36,503 bases of DNA from Methanoregula sp. UBA247 (GTDB lineage: Archaea > Halobacteriota > Methanomicrobia > Methanomicrobiales > Methanospirillaceae). Below, in pieces: positions 1 to 8,728 of this stretch; positions within the stretch are counted from its first letter, which is position 1, and each line of letters opens with the position of its first letter. Position numbers and translations under genes: made by a program. The stretch is taken from assembly GCA_002495055.1 (NCBI GenBank), contig DADR01000059.1, positions 243 to 36,745 of the forward strand, in the 5' to 3' direction. Under the pieces are notes generated by a model. That model was not told where the DNA came from. It did not search any database and saw only the letters and a list, made by a program, of their open reading frames with translations.

Positions 1-66
1 GTAGATCAGGGGTAGATCGTTACGTTCGCAACGTAAAGGCCGCGGGTTCAATTCCCGCCGGGTCCA
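1..66 (+). tRNA. tRNA-Ala (anticodon CGC), 5' end cut by window edge
   Basis: The window opens inside a tRNA; the first six acceptor bases lie upstream. The D stem (GATC/GATC), the anticodon stem TTACG/CGTAA around loop TTCGCAA, and the T stem GCGGG/CCCGC around TTCAATT are all visible. The 3' acceptor strand CGGGTCC is followed by discriminator A at 66. Anticodon CGC reads Ala codon GCG. The 3' CCA tail is not encoded beyond the discriminator. It differs from the second tRNA-Ala in this window at only seven of 66 positions, four of which form two compensated base pairs. Confidence 0.93.
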
Positions 67-70
67 TGTA

Positions 71-76
71 TTTTTT
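71..76 (+). terminator. T-run terminator after tRNA-Ala(CGC)
   Basis: A run of six T begins five bases after the tRNA discriminator base. T-rich tracts directly after a gene are the usual intrinsic terminators in euryarchaea. No stem precedes it other than the tRNA itself. Confidence 0.5.
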
Positions 77-237
77 CAGATAAGAAAAATTATATCCATG
101 TGAGGTTTATTTAAAAAACTGGTCAGCTCACTTTTCGAACATCAGGAAAGCGTGTACTTAAAAAAAACAGAGCATTTCATCAGGTTACGCTGCCAGTCAA
201 AGTTTTTTTCCACAATCGATATATGATCCTGTCAGAT

Positions 238-247
238 ACCTATATAG
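238..247 (+). promoter_or_regulatory. TATA-like element upstream of the PEGA protein gene
   Basis: ACCTATATAG lies about 45 bases before the ATG at 288, which would place a start site near 270. A purine-rich GGGGAG at 277-282 then gives a usable ribosome binding site for that ATG. Position and composition are seen; the role is inferred. Confidence 0.4.
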
Positions 248-287
248 TTACAGTAAATATCCATTCAGCAGAGAATGGGGAGTGCCG

Positions 288-1478
288 ATGATACAACCAA
301 ACGGATACAATAATTATCTTTTCACCATACTTCTAGCTGCCCTTATCATTGTCCTGCCTGCCAGCGCCTTCACGGTGGCCATGTATGGTACAAACTCGGG
401 ATTTAATCCCGAGCTCCATACGGATACCGTGGCAGTAATAGACTCTATTCCCGGATCTTCCGGATCCGATCTTGACAGCAACGTGGATCTGTTCACAGAT
501 CCCTCCATCGATGTGATTATTCTTGCCGGGGATGATTCATTCAGCAGTTCTACAGCTGCCAAAATCGAAACCGCTGTAGCGGCCGGAAAGATCCTGGTTA
601 TCGCCTACCCGTGTAACCAGAAATTCGATGCAAGCCTGCCGGCATCCAATGGGGGAATCACCCCGGGTGGACAATACCTTGAACAGGTCGATCCCACAAA
701 GGTCCTGTCAAAGGAGATCTTCGCAGGACTTCCTTTACGGTATCCGCTGAAAGGTACTCCCCAGGACAGGGAACAGGCTGTTGCGAAAAAGGGATCTGTC
801 ACCCTCCTGAATTACGATACCGGAACACCAGCCCTTCTCTATGGGAAGTATGGGAAGGGTTCTGTCATTGAATGGTCAACTGCACCTGTCCCGGCATATA
901 TGGCAGAGAATGAGGCTGATGCGATAAATTACCGGTTATTAACCAAATTGCTTCCGGCAGTGTTACCTACACAGGCAATAATAGTTCCCGAAACCACGCC
1001 CACTGAAATTCCGCAGGTGAATATTACGGTTTCAATAACCCCCACGGAAACCGCAACCACCGGGCAGACTTCGGGAAATGTCACGGTCCATTCATCCCCT
1101 CCGGGAGCAAGCATTCTGATCGATGGGATCTATGCAGGAACCACGCCATCTACCATCCCGGGTCTCAATCAGGGGAATCATATTCTCAGGCTGACATTAA
1201 GTGGTTACTATGATTATGAGGGAACCATCTATATCGTTCCCGGGCAGACAACGAATGCATTCGGCACACTACCGCCCTTAAACCAGATTTCCTCACAAAA
1301 TACCGTAACCACCGCAGCCACACCGATTATCGTTGCGATACCCGTGACGGCGGAACCCACTCAGAAACAGGAAGGGTTGGATAATTCAATCCTTGTGGCA
1401 ATAATAGGGGTTATAACTGCGGTTATCGGGGCAGGGGCAACACTTTTGTCCCATATGTCCAAAACGAAAAAAGAGTGA
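288..1478 (+). CDS. Secreted PEGA-domain protein with C-terminal membrane anchor
   Basis: This is a 396-residue surface protein. An N-terminal hydrophobic signal segment (about residues 10-28, ending in PASA) is followed by a roughly 200-residue domain of alternating strands and helices that resembles the glutamine-amidotransferase-like fold of DUF4350-type proteins (weak inference). A Thr/Pro-rich linker leads to a PEGA domain (about residues 264-329, with the typical SSPPGASILIDG and STIPGLNQGNH elements). A second linker, one transmembrane helix and a KTKKE tail close the protein. PEGA domains are beta-sandwich modules common in archaeal surface proteins. I prefer ATG 288 to the GTG at 282 because GGGGAG at 277-282 runs into that GTG but is well spaced from the ATG. 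The gene lies between the two tRNA-Ala genes and faces a lipoprotein gene. Function is unknown beyond a cell-surface role. Confidence 0.85.
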   Translation: MIQPNGYNNYLFTILLAALIIVLPASAFTVAMYGTNSGFNPELHTDTVAVIDSIPGSSGSDLDSNVDLFTDPSIDVIILAGDDSFSSSTAAKIETAVAAGKILVIAYPCNQKFDASLPASNGGITPGGQYLEQVDPTKVLSKEIFAGLPLRYPLKGTPQDREQAVAKKGSVTLLNYDTGTPALLYGKYGKGSVIEWSTAPVPAYMAENEADAINYRLLTKLLPAVLPTQAIIVPETTPTEIPQVNITVSITPTETATTGQTSGNVTVHSSPPGASILIDGIYAGTTPSTIPGLNQGNHILRLTLSGYYDYEGTIYIVPGQTTNAFGTLPPLNQISSQNTVTTAATPIIVAIPVTAEPTQKQEGLDNSILVAIIGVITAVIGAGATLLSHMSKTKKE

Positions 1479-1504
1479 TGGGAACTACTGGTATCGCAAT
1501 ATTA

Positions 1505-1512
1505 TTTTTTTT
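1505..1512 (+). terminator. T8 tract between convergent genes
   Basis: An eight-T run lies 26 bases after the stop of the PEGA protein gene and just before the end of the opposing lipoprotein gene. It is the likely termination site of the plus-strand transcript. Confidence 0.5.
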
Positions 1513-1519
1513 CAGATTC

Positions 1520-2491
1520 CTATTTCAACCGCCCATAAAACAGAGCAGCATCCCATTCGTTATCAGTCGCGGTTCGATTCTGACCCCTTACATCCACCAC
1601 TAAAGGATTATGGTCCCCAGAAACGCCATTAAAAGTGGCTATCCAAATTACCGTGGGGGTTGTGTTCACAAAGACACTCCAGGTATTGAATCCGCAAGAA
1701 CCTTCCTGAACCGTGGCTGAACTCTTATAAGAACCATCTCCGCAGCAACCAATAGCATGATTATCAGCCGACGATTTCATACATGTCGAATAACACATCG
1801 AGTACATAGAGAGACGGATTTCCTCACCCATCGGCAGGTTCGTTGTTCCATTGATAAAGAAATTCCCGGTATAATTTGATCGTTCACTCCCGGAAACAAA
1901 TTGATCTGGGATGGGATCAATGCGAATCCAGTTATTCTTTATTATTGTAGTGAGGTTCTTCTCATCATCAACGAGCAGGAGATCAAAACAGTCAGTTGCC
2001 GTCGAATATTTAAGGCATACATGATCGTAGGGGCTATGAACATAGGGGCTGTTGGCAGTCGGTGTTCTGATATAATTTACCCAATCCTGTCTCGTCTGGC
2101 TTCCGCTGATGATAACAGAGAATGATCCATTCGCATCAACTGGTACTGATAAGGGAAAGAAAAAGTTCGGGTCTATCCCAGAATAAACAAAAACATCGAC
2201 CAGATTGGAGTTAGCGGGAGCAGTCCCATGGAAGGTAAATGGCTGGCCCTGAATAACTCTATATTCTACGTGTTCACGAAGTGGACATAATTTCAGATTA
2301 GGTGAGATTTTGGTCACATTTGATGAATTAATATCTAAAACCGGTGCTGGATTTGAAGGATATGGTGGCATCATAGTTGTAGAAACCGTTGTCACATTCC
2401 CATCTCCTCCCGAATTCTCAACACAACCCACTATCAGCAGTACACACACGATGAGAATCGGCAGGGTAAACAAAAGGCGGTGCGAGATCAT
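1520..2491 (-). CDS. Cys-rich surface lipoprotein with IDPI...GTTNLP module
   Basis: This is a 323-residue predicted lipoprotein. The hydrophobic leader ends in a lipobox-like LLIVGC (Cys23), followed by a Ser/Thr/Gly-rich spacer typical of membrane-tethered archaeal lipoproteins. The middle part contains HGTAPANSNLVDVFVY, and the second half has IDPIPDQF...FFINGTTNLPMGEEIRLSMYS. That second element is the same module found in the two broken genes at 3535-5269. A cluster of cysteines (YSTCMKSS, GCCGDGSY, EGSCGF) suggests disulfides or metal binding. AGAGG at 2501-2505 sits nine bases before the ATG. I know no precise function; the module is common in Methanomicrobiales surface proteins, and I do not attach a Pfam number to it. 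Confidence 0.8.
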   Translation of the reverse strand: MISHRLLFTLPILIVCVLLIVGCVENSGGDGNVTTVSTTMMPPYPSNPAPVLDINSSNVTKISPNLKLCPLREHVEYRVIQGQPFTFHGTAPANSNLVDVFVYSGIDPNFFFPLSVPVDANGSFSVIISGSQTRQDWVNYIRTPTANSPYVHSPYDHVCLKYSTATDCFDLLLVDDEKNLTTIIKNNWIRIDPIPDQFVSGSERSNYTGNFFINGTTNLPMGEEIRLSMYSMCYSTCMKSSADNHAIGCCGDGSYKSSATVQEGSCGFNTWSVFVNTTPTVIWIATFNGVSGDHNPLVVDVRGQNRTATDNEWDAALFYGRLK

Positions 2492-2515
2492 GGGGTCATT
2501 CCTCTAAATCGCTGC

Positions 2516-2534
2516 TAACATGCATCGTATGTTA
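2516..2534. promoter_or_regulatory. Inverted repeat upstream of lipoprotein gene
   Basis: TAACAT and ATGTTA arms of six bases flank a seven-base spacer, 25 bases before the ATG of the lipoprotein gene. The position overlaps where a start site could lie, so this is a candidate operator. It is short enough to occur by chance. Confidence 0.25.
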
Positions 2535-2682
2535 TTGATAATGAATTCGATTTTTTTTAATTTCCTGTTTTTAAAAAAACAGCGTACCAATCTTGAAACC
2601 TGAAGTCCCTGGGTATCACTACTGATCAGTAACAACTATATGGAATCCGCAGAAAACTAATATGCCACAACTTACTGGTGAA

Positions 2683-2754
2683 GGGCTCGTAGATCAGGGG
2701 TAGATCGTCACGTTTGCAACGTGAAGGCCACGGGTTCAAATCCCGTCGAGTCCA
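2683..2754 (+). tRNA. tRNA-Ala (anticodon TGC)
   Basis: This is a complete 72-base cloverleaf. The acceptor stem is GGGCTCG/CGAGTCC and contains the G3-U70 pair, the main identity element of alanine tRNA. The D stem is GATC/GATC, the anticodon stem TCACG/CGTGA around TTTGCAA (anticodon TGC), and the T stem ACGGG/CCCGT. The discriminator base is A and CCA is not encoded beyond it. T-rich sequence at 2759-2763 probably ends transcription. Confidence 0.97.
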
Positions 2755-3534
2755 CTCGTTTTTCCTTCACTTTTCACCGGTGAAAAAGGTATTCTTTCCG
2801 GAAAATTGTCTTTCCGTCGTTCCATAATACCCTTAAATCACGGCTTTTTCGCGAAAATACCCCAGAATATTTGCCTGTTTTCGATCCCTGTTTAACAGGT
2901 CGCCAATGGTCGTCAGGCAGCCGATCCTGATCATAACAGGATAAAGCAGGCTCATGATCAAAACTCACCCAGCTTTGGGGGTTAGAATCCGGGTGCGATA
3001 TGAAGTTATTTTATCAAATAATCCCCAAATCTCAGATTTCCAAAACTGAGCTGAATCGGGGCGTTTTTCGGGGTTTTCGGGAGGGGAAAACTGACAATCG
3101 GAGCCCGATAGAGGGTTATTTTACCGTTGGGAGAATACTACCCTGATAGGATCCTGGGAGTATTGTCTGACGATGTTGTGGGTGAAGATCTGGAATTCTC
3201 CAACGAAATCCCGGATTCTCGAAAAAAGAACTAGTCAGATTATCTTATTCACATACCGGTGGCTGTTATAGCCAATGCAGCAGCAGAAAGAATCTTGAGT
3301 TAAATTTGGGATGAATGATCATTTTGCCATTGATTGTTTATCGCAAAAGATAATCTGAATAGCCGTGATAAATAAATGACAATCTATACAACGTTTCATC
3401 TTGATAGGAAAATATTCAGTATGATAATTCCCTGCAACAACCGAATTTTCTTGCCTGAATGTTATCAAAAATTTTGGGATTGTTAATACCCGGCTCCGTA
3501 TTACACTTATCCTAATAGGAGATATTTATCGACA
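2755..3534. other. 780-base stretch without a convincing gene
   Basis: No frame here has a plausible gene; a 64-codon minus-strand frame at 2774-2968 shows no family resemblance or start signal. Visible structure: a perfect 16-base palindrome, TTTTCACCGGTGAAAA, at 2771-2786, just after the tRNA; and a stem-loop at 3134-3164 with arms AATACT/AGTATT and an inner CCC/GGG around a 12-base loop. The last 100 bases should hold the promoter of the surface-protein operon starting at 3535. AGGAG at 3517-3521 lies 13 bases before that ATG, which is longer than usual for a ribosome binding site. Confidence 0.6.
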
Positions 3535-4562
3535 ATGAATACTTTACGAAGCAGATTTGAGATTTTTCTCGTTGTGATTCTTTTATTGATCTGGTGTGTG
3601 CCTGCTGTAAATGCTGAAAACGTATCCAGTGGGACTAACCTTACAACCATGACTCCAAACTCCACAGTTTATCCCGCGGAACCGTTTATTACTATCGATC
3701 CTGTTGGAAATCATTTCGCCGGAGATTTTTTTATAATTCATGGGACCACAAATTTGCCGGTATCCATTGAGAAGAATTTATTATTCAGTATAAGTAGTAG
3801 TGGGGTAACTCCTGGGGGGAGCAGAGGGTCGTTTTATTATGCGACTAATCTTGCAATAATTTCAGGAGTAAATGAATCTAACCACTGGTCGAAGAATATA
3901 ACGGATATTGGAATACCTGTCCCCGGTGAATATTTTATTTATATCTCTTCAACAGATACGAATACATCTGAATACCAATTATTCCATGTGGTTCCTCCCC
4001 ACTTACCTCCACTTCCAGAGAAACCGTTTATCACTATCGATCCAATTGGAAACCGTACGATTGGAGCTGTATTCGTAATTCATGGAACGACCAATCTTCC
4101 AGCTTCTACCAATAAAAGTCTTTTATTAAGTATTACTCCAACCTGGAAAGATCCTGATAGATATTCAGGATTTGTATACAGTAAGTATCTGACAGTCATT
4201 CCGGGAGAGAATAAAACCAATCACTGGTCAGAAAATGTAACTGAAGTTGATTGGAGACTAAATAATGAATATTTTGTCAAATTTCTTCATTATATGTGCA
4301 GGATTCACCACGGATAAACACTCCGGTCGCTACACAAGTATTCACCATTTTTCCTGCAAATAACAGTACAACTTTAATACATTCCTCTCCATCGCCCATT
4401 CAATCTCCTTCGATTCAAAATCCTTCCTTGATTCCACCTACAACAGTTGAGGTAACATTAACTCCATCGACACGCGCTGCCCAGTTGCCAGCATCATTAC
4501 CTATTGCAATAATGGTAGCTATCGTGACTTTGAATTTCATTAATAGGAAAAAACGTGATTGA
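3535..4562 (+). pseudogene. Secreted two-repeat surface protein, frameshifted
   Basis: Two overlapping frames (3535-4317 and up to 4562) together make one protein. The first has a signal peptide ending in PAVNA and two copies of a module, each with FITIDP(V/I)GN, IHGTTNLP and NHWS(K/E)N. The second frame continues with QDSPRINTP, a Ser/Thr/Pro-rich linker, one transmembrane helix and an RKKRD tail. Reading passes from one frame to the other if one base is restored near 4279-4284, where AAATTT lies; adding an A gives EYFVKISSLYVQDSP, which parallels EYFIYISS in the first module. Many N-glycosylation sequons support a surface location. Either the gene is a recent pseudogene or the indel is a sequence error. 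It overlaps the next paralogue by eight bases, so the two form an operon. Confidence 0.75.
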
Positions 4563-5269
4563 TATGATATCAAAACGGTTCATATTGATTACAGTATTTT
4601 TTGTAGTGAGCATACTACTAACTTTACCGATTGTAAATGCAAAAAACGTATCCAATGGGACTAATTTTACAAACCCAGATCTAAACTCCACGGTAGCTCC
4701 CGTAGAACCTTACATCATGATCGATCCCATCGGGAACCATGTGATTGGGGATATTTTCTTTATTAACGGTACCACAAACCTGCCTGTTTCTCAAAATCTG
4801 ACGATGGAGATCGTCTCTTTATAAGTATATTATGCGACCCCATATGAAAAACGAGTTAGGCCCTGGTCCCCATTCGTCTGCATATATGAAAGGTATTCCA
4901 ATATCCTTAGCTATTCCCGGAACGAACCGATGGTATGCTAATGTTACGGATACTGCCAAAGAACTGGAGAGTGGAGACTATTTAGTTCAAGTTGATTCAC
5001 AAATAAATGAATCCTGTAATATCACAGGATGTCGTATACCTGACGTTTCAACAACTGCTGTTTTTACACTTCTTACAGCAAATAATAGTATAAAACCAAC
5101 TGTTCTCCAGACCACATTCCAGAATTCTTCTCCCATTTTGCCCACAGTCAGCGCAACAACAGTTACTCCAACAACGCAATCTGCACCTCTGCCAATATTT
5201 CTATCTATCATGGTATTGGCAATCATGATTATGCTGAGATCCATCCAAAAAAAGAAAAATGACGATTAA
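4555..5269 (+). pseudogene. Secreted single-module surface protein, frameshifted paralogue
   Basis: This is the tandem paralogue of the preceding gene. The first frame (4555-4824) has a signal peptide ending in PIVNA, then NVSNGTN and one IDPIGN...INGTTNLPVS module, and stops at TAA 4822-4824. The reading continues in the +1 frame (SLYKYIMRPHMKNE..., open to 5269) with GTNRWYANVTD, SGDYLVQVDS, a Thr/Pro linker, a transmembrane helix and a basic KKK tail. Removing one T from the TTT at 4818-4820 joins the frames. GTG 4555 has AGGA at 4545-4548 six bases upstream and lies inside the end of the previous gene, so translation is probably coupled. The protein should sit at the cell surface, glycosylated and tail-anchored. 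The function is unknown. Confidence 0.72.
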
Positions 5270-5288
5270 AAGTACGAGAAATAAAAAA

Positions 5289-5732
5289 TTATTCAATCCA
5301 GTCAAGCGATACCCGGGGTTTTTCCTGCTCTTCACGCTTTTGCAGCTTTTCTTTCACGTTTTTTACCGCAATGGTTGCAGGTGATGGTTTTTTCTCAAAA
5401 CTCCCGTAGTCCATATAATCACGGGAGATCCGGTCTTCGCCACCCACGATAATCTCCTGTAGCGGCAACGCCTGTTCTTCTATTTTAACGGATAATGATG
5501 CATGTTCTGCCTGATATGAATCATGTCCTTCCATGGAAGGATTTTCCATAATATGAACCGGTTCCTCTAAGATCAGGGGGGGAGGCGCGATATTCTGCCG
5601 GGATACTGTGTTCTGTACAGTGGCGGGGGCGGATAAATTTCCTGACCGGTGCAAGAGGAAATCAACGAAATCTTCAATTTCCTTTCGTTGATCGGCAGTC
5701 AGCCGGTCCAGTTTACTCTCAAGGGATTCCAT
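5289..5732 (-). CDS. Small hypothetical protein with DUF2281-like N-terminus
   Basis: This is a 147-residue protein from ATG 5732; an in-frame ATG at 5792 would extend it by 20 residues. I choose 5732 because that extension contains a good TATA box (TATAAATA, 5780-5787), which would put the start of transcription inside it. The N-terminal 30 residues (LESKLDRLTADQRKEIEDF) resemble the helical start of DUF2281-type proteins, which bind toxins or DNA in some bacteria; this is weak. The rest is low-complexity and acidic and ends in VSLDWIE. No signal peptide or membrane segment is seen. It lies 175 bases after thiL on the same strand but has its own promoter, and it converges on the surface-protein operon. 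Confidence 0.6.
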   Translation of the reverse strand: MESLESKLDRLTADQRKEIEDFVDFLLHRSGNLSAPATVQNTVSRQNIAPPPLILEEPVHIMENPSMEGHDSYQAEHASLSVKIEEQALPLQEIIVGGEDRISRDYMDYGSFEKKPSPATIAVKNVKEKLQKREEQEKPRVSLDWIE

Positions 5733-5779
5733 ATGGCATGCAAAAGATCCTCTGTTTTTAAAATATCTCTCCTTATTTG

Positions 5780-5787
5780 TATTTATA
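5780..5787 (-). promoter_or_regulatory. TATA box for the small hypothetical gene
   Basis: TATAAATA on the minus strand matches the archaeal TATA consensus. A start site about 26 bases downstream leaves roughly a 25-base leader before ATG 5732. GAGG at 5749-5752 lies 16 bases from that ATG, rather far for a ribosome binding site. Confidence 0.5.
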
Positions 5788-5907
5788 GCCAAAGAACTGC
5801 ATGCTCATGCTCTTTATCGAGATCAGAATAAGACACTGAGAAAAGAGATGCTGAAAAAATCAAAACAGCAGGAACGGGGAAAAAATTGTGTTTCTTTTAC
5901 TGAGAAC

Positions 5908-6771
5908 TTATTCCCACCGGTGCTGGTACCCGCGTTTCTCCACAGGCAGGCCATCAAGCAGGACTACTTTTTCCTTTATCACAGTACCGATCACCGTGTA
6001 AGCTACACCATTCACCGGATGACAGCGGGGGGGGAGCGTAAATATCAGCTCGTAGTCCCCTCCTCCGTACAGTGCGAGTTCACGGGCGTGGACTGCAGGA
6101 ATGCCTGAGGGAACGGGCAGTTTTGTTGAATCAAGAGAAAATCCGCATTCATTCACACTGAGCAGATCGTAGAGCGAGAGGGCAATCCCGTCACTGTCAT
6201 CCATCATAGCGCTGACACCCCTCCTGGCGATGAGCTGCCCTTCCTTTACCCGGGGTTGGGGTTCAAAGAGTGCTTCTTTGTACTGGAGATACCCGTCAAG
6301 GTATGCCTGTGCCTTGCCGGGTATACCCGTAATACAGACCAGGTCGCCCGGTTGAGCACCGGACCGACGCACAATAAGGGTCTTGTCGACGAGTCCGAGT
6401 CCGGTAGTCACGACGGTGAGCTCTCCATGCCTGTCTATATCACCACCAATGATCACAGCACCGAACTTTTTACAGCAATCCTTTGCACCCTGCATGACAC
6501 CGGCCAGGTCCTGCCATACATCGAGTCCGACTGCGATGAGGAGATATTTTGGTTCGGCACCCATACTCGCAATATCCGAGAGCGTGACCGCAGCACTCAT
6601 CCAGCCCATCTGCCACGTGGTCATACCTTCTACAAAATCTGTAGTCCGGTGGAGCATATCCGTTGTCACCACCATGACCTGATCACCACAGGACACTTCG
6701 GCACAATCATCAAGGCAGTTCTCTTTTCCGACAATCCTCATTACGACGTTTAAGAGTTCACGGTCATCCAC
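5908..6771 (-). CDS. thiL: Thiamine-monophosphate kinase
   Basis: ThiL phosphorylates thiamine monophosphate to thiamine diphosphate with ATP, the last step of cofactor synthesis. The 287-residue protein shows the family pattern: an N-terminal acidic LDDCAEV for Mg-ATP, VTTDMLHRTTDF, the helix GWMSAAVTLSDIASMGAEP, IIGGDIDRHGELTVVTTGLG, the MMDDSDGIALSL segment, and a late ALYGGGDYELIFTLP. Length is slightly short but normal for archaeal ThiL. The GTG start at 6771 overlaps the end of the DUF460 gene by eight bases, so the rio2-DUF460-thiL run is translated as one operon. Confidence 0.93.
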   Translation of the reverse strand: MDDRELLNVVMRIVGKENCLDDCAEVSCGDQVMVVTTDMLHRTTDFVEGMTTWQMGWMSAAVTLSDIASMGAEPKYLLIAVGLDVWQDLAGVMQGAKDCCKKFGAVIIGGDIDRHGELTVVTTGLGLVDKTLIVRRSGAQPGDLVCITGIPGKAQAYLDGYLQYKEALFEPQPRVKEGQLIARRGVSAMMDDSDGIALSLYDLLSVNECGFSLDSTKLPVPSGIPAVHARELALYGGGDYELIFTLPPRCHPVNGVAYTVIGTVIKEKVVLLDGLPVEKRGYQHRWE

Positions 6772-8728
6772 TCTTGCGCACCTCCTTACCCCGTTCGCTC
6801 TTATACTCTTTGAACATGTGCTCGATCATTTCAGATTTCTTTTCCCGTTCATGCTGGACCTGGTCTTCCTGCCAGCGTGCAAGTGCAGACTCAAACAATA
6901 CCTTCCCGGAAAGTCCCCGTTTTCCCCTTATCTGAACACCGGTGTCTTTATCGGAAAGGAGGGGGACTCCCGATTCCCGGAATACCGGAAGCATCTGGGG
7001 ATCACTTTCAGCCAGCATATGGGCACCTGCAACAATTGCCCTTATCCGGATTTCTGCGAGATCCTTTACCACACTTCTTCCCCAGCCATCAAGACGGCTG
7101 ACAAAGATAATGTCCCCTTCATCGATCCCGACATCCTCAATAAGCCGGCGAAGTCCTTCTTTTGTAAGGGAATCCATCACTTTTACCGGCAGAACGTCAC
7201 CATCCATCGATAACTCGGCAAACTGCTTGATGCGTACGAGTCGCCGGGAAAGATTCCTGTTGTGCCGCTCTTCCTTGCGCAGCCGTTTTTTTAAGCTCTG
7301 GATAATAGCATCTTTTTTTATTACTTCAGCATTCTTTGCAATCTGTACATCCTGTGATGTGTGGATCTTCCGGACGCGTGCCTGGAGCCTCTGGATTTCA
7401 TAGTCCTTTTCCTTAACTTCTTCCTGCAGCTCTCCAACAAACGTTCGCAGGCGCTTGACCATCCCGTCAAGCACCCGTACCTTCTCATCATGCTTTACTT
7501 CCACAGGAACAGCGGGTGCATTAACTGCACGTGCCGGTGGTACAGAATTCATATCGCCGATAACCTGATCCAGTGACTGCCCCCTGATAACCCGTGCCCG
7601 GACTTCGTCCAGATCATGACCCGGGGGGATTCGCTTCATTAAGCTCTGGAACTTGTGACGGAATTGGCGATAAGCATCAAGTGCAGCAGAAAGGGCATCC
7701 CGCTCATGATCGTTTCCATAGGCAAAGGACGCTGTAAGCTCAATCTTTGTCTCAACACTCACATCCTGTTTTGGAGTATAAGCAACGGCAGAAAATGCCC
7801 TCCTGATCTTTTCCACCGAATAGGGCATTTCCTGCACATCTGATGCGATGATAAGGGGTTTTCCAACGCGGTACAGTGATTCTACCACATCTCCCATGTT
7901 CATCTGACGGGAACTCAGGAGATGAAGCAGGTTGCCATCGAGATCGAGCGCTGCAACAGCTGTCGTAGTACCAGGATCAATGCCGACAATAAGGTACCGC
8001 GGCTTGCCAGACAATGGACGGAACCGGATCCTTTCAAGACGTTTGCCACTAATCCGTACCTGGACATCGGCGCCACGGTATGTTGGCACCGGGACCTGGT
8101 CTCTTGTCGCAAAGACCCGGAACGCTACCCTGCTGCACCCCCCAAACGCCCGGGTCTCCTTCTTTTCATACCGTAGCCCGGCTGCAACAAGGGCCATCTC
8201 AATCTCCCGACCTTTTGATTGTACAGCCCCGTGAATCTTGCGAACATACCGGTTCTGGCTCCACCCGCCTTTTCCTAAGGATCGGTGCCGGCTTACCACA
8301 ACATCGCTTTCGTTCTCGAATGCAATGACCTCTGCACCTGCTCCAAGAGAGGCAACCTGCGCTGTCGTACGGGCTTCGGCATAGGGATCAAACCGGTTAA
8401 AGCTGATATTGTACCGTGCGGCAACTTTTCCCAGCGTCTCCTTGCGTTCTCCACCCGTCACCTGGACAAGCCGTGTTTGCGGGGGCAGGTTCTGTAAGAA
8501 GAAAAAAAGTTCATGCTGGTCAGCGGCGATTTCCTGGAGGCTGTCCACCGCCAGGAGATCCGGTTGTTCCTCGTTGAGCATCCGGAAAAGCCGGAACATG
8601 GAGACCTCGGACTCACTCTCGATGGTCTGTCCCTCCATCCGGATAAGGGCATACATCGGACGCCGTGACCGTGACCTTACTGAACCTTTGATGACGTCGA
8701 TACCAAAGACCTTTAATCGATCACGCAT
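6764..8728 (-). CDS. DUF460 family protein (RNase H-like fold, coiled coil)
   Basis: This 654-residue archaeal protein belongs to the DUF460/COG2433 family. The N-terminal part contains the IDVIKGS and LLAVDSLQEI motifs. A RuvC/RNase H-like core starts near residue 247 with VGIDPGTTTAVAALD, whose Asp would be the first metal ligand, and SVEKIRRAF and DALSAALDAYRQF complete it. A long coiled coil follows (about residues 420-500), then a C-terminal alpha/beta domain ending in a charged tail. The family is conserved in euryarchaea and suspected to act on nucleic acid, but no function is firmly established. The gene overlaps rio2 upstream by 16 bases and thiL downstream by eight. Confidence 0.88.
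   Translation of the reverse strand: MRDRLKVFGIDVIKGSVRSRSRRPMYALIRMEGQTIESESEVSMFRLFRMLNEEQPDLLAVDSLQEIAADQHELFFFLQNLPPQTRLVQVTGGERKETLGKVAARYNISFNRFDPYAEARTTAQVASLGAGAEVIAFENESDVVVSRHRSLGKGGWSQNRYVRKIHGAVQSKGREIEMALVAAGLRYEKKETRAFGGCSRVAFRVFATRDQVPVPTYRGADVQVRISGKRLERIRFRPLSGKPRYLIVGIDPGTTTAVAALDLDGNLLHLLSSRQMNMGDVVESLYRVGKPLIIASDVQEMPYSVEKIRRAFSAVAYTPKQDVSVETKIELTASFAYGNDHERDALSAALDAYRQFRHKFQSLMKRIPPGHDLDEVRARVIRGQSLDQVIGDMNSVPPARAVNAPAVPVEVKHDEKVRVLDGMVKRLRTFVGELQEEVKEKDYEIQRLQARVRKIHTSQDVQIAKNAEVIKKDAIIQSLKKRLRKEERHNRNLSRRLVRIKQFAELSMDGDVLPVKVMDSLTKEGLRRLIEDVGIDEGDIIFVSRLDGWGRSVVKDLAEIRIRAIVAGAHMLAESDPQMLPVFRESGVPLLSDKDTGVQIRGKRGLSGKVLFESALARWQEDQVQHEREKKSEMIEHMFKEYKSERGKEVRKSG

Noticed and set aside
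67..2682. Stretch between the two tRNA-Ala genes as an integrated mobile element
   Set aside because: No integrase, transposase or attachment-like duplication apart from the tRNAs themselves; the tRNAs differ by compensated changes, which shows long independent selection, not a recent insertion duplicate.
2774..2968. 64-codon minus-strand frame after tRNA-Ala(TGC)
   Set aside because: It overlaps the palindrome, has no ribosome binding site and no recognisable domain.
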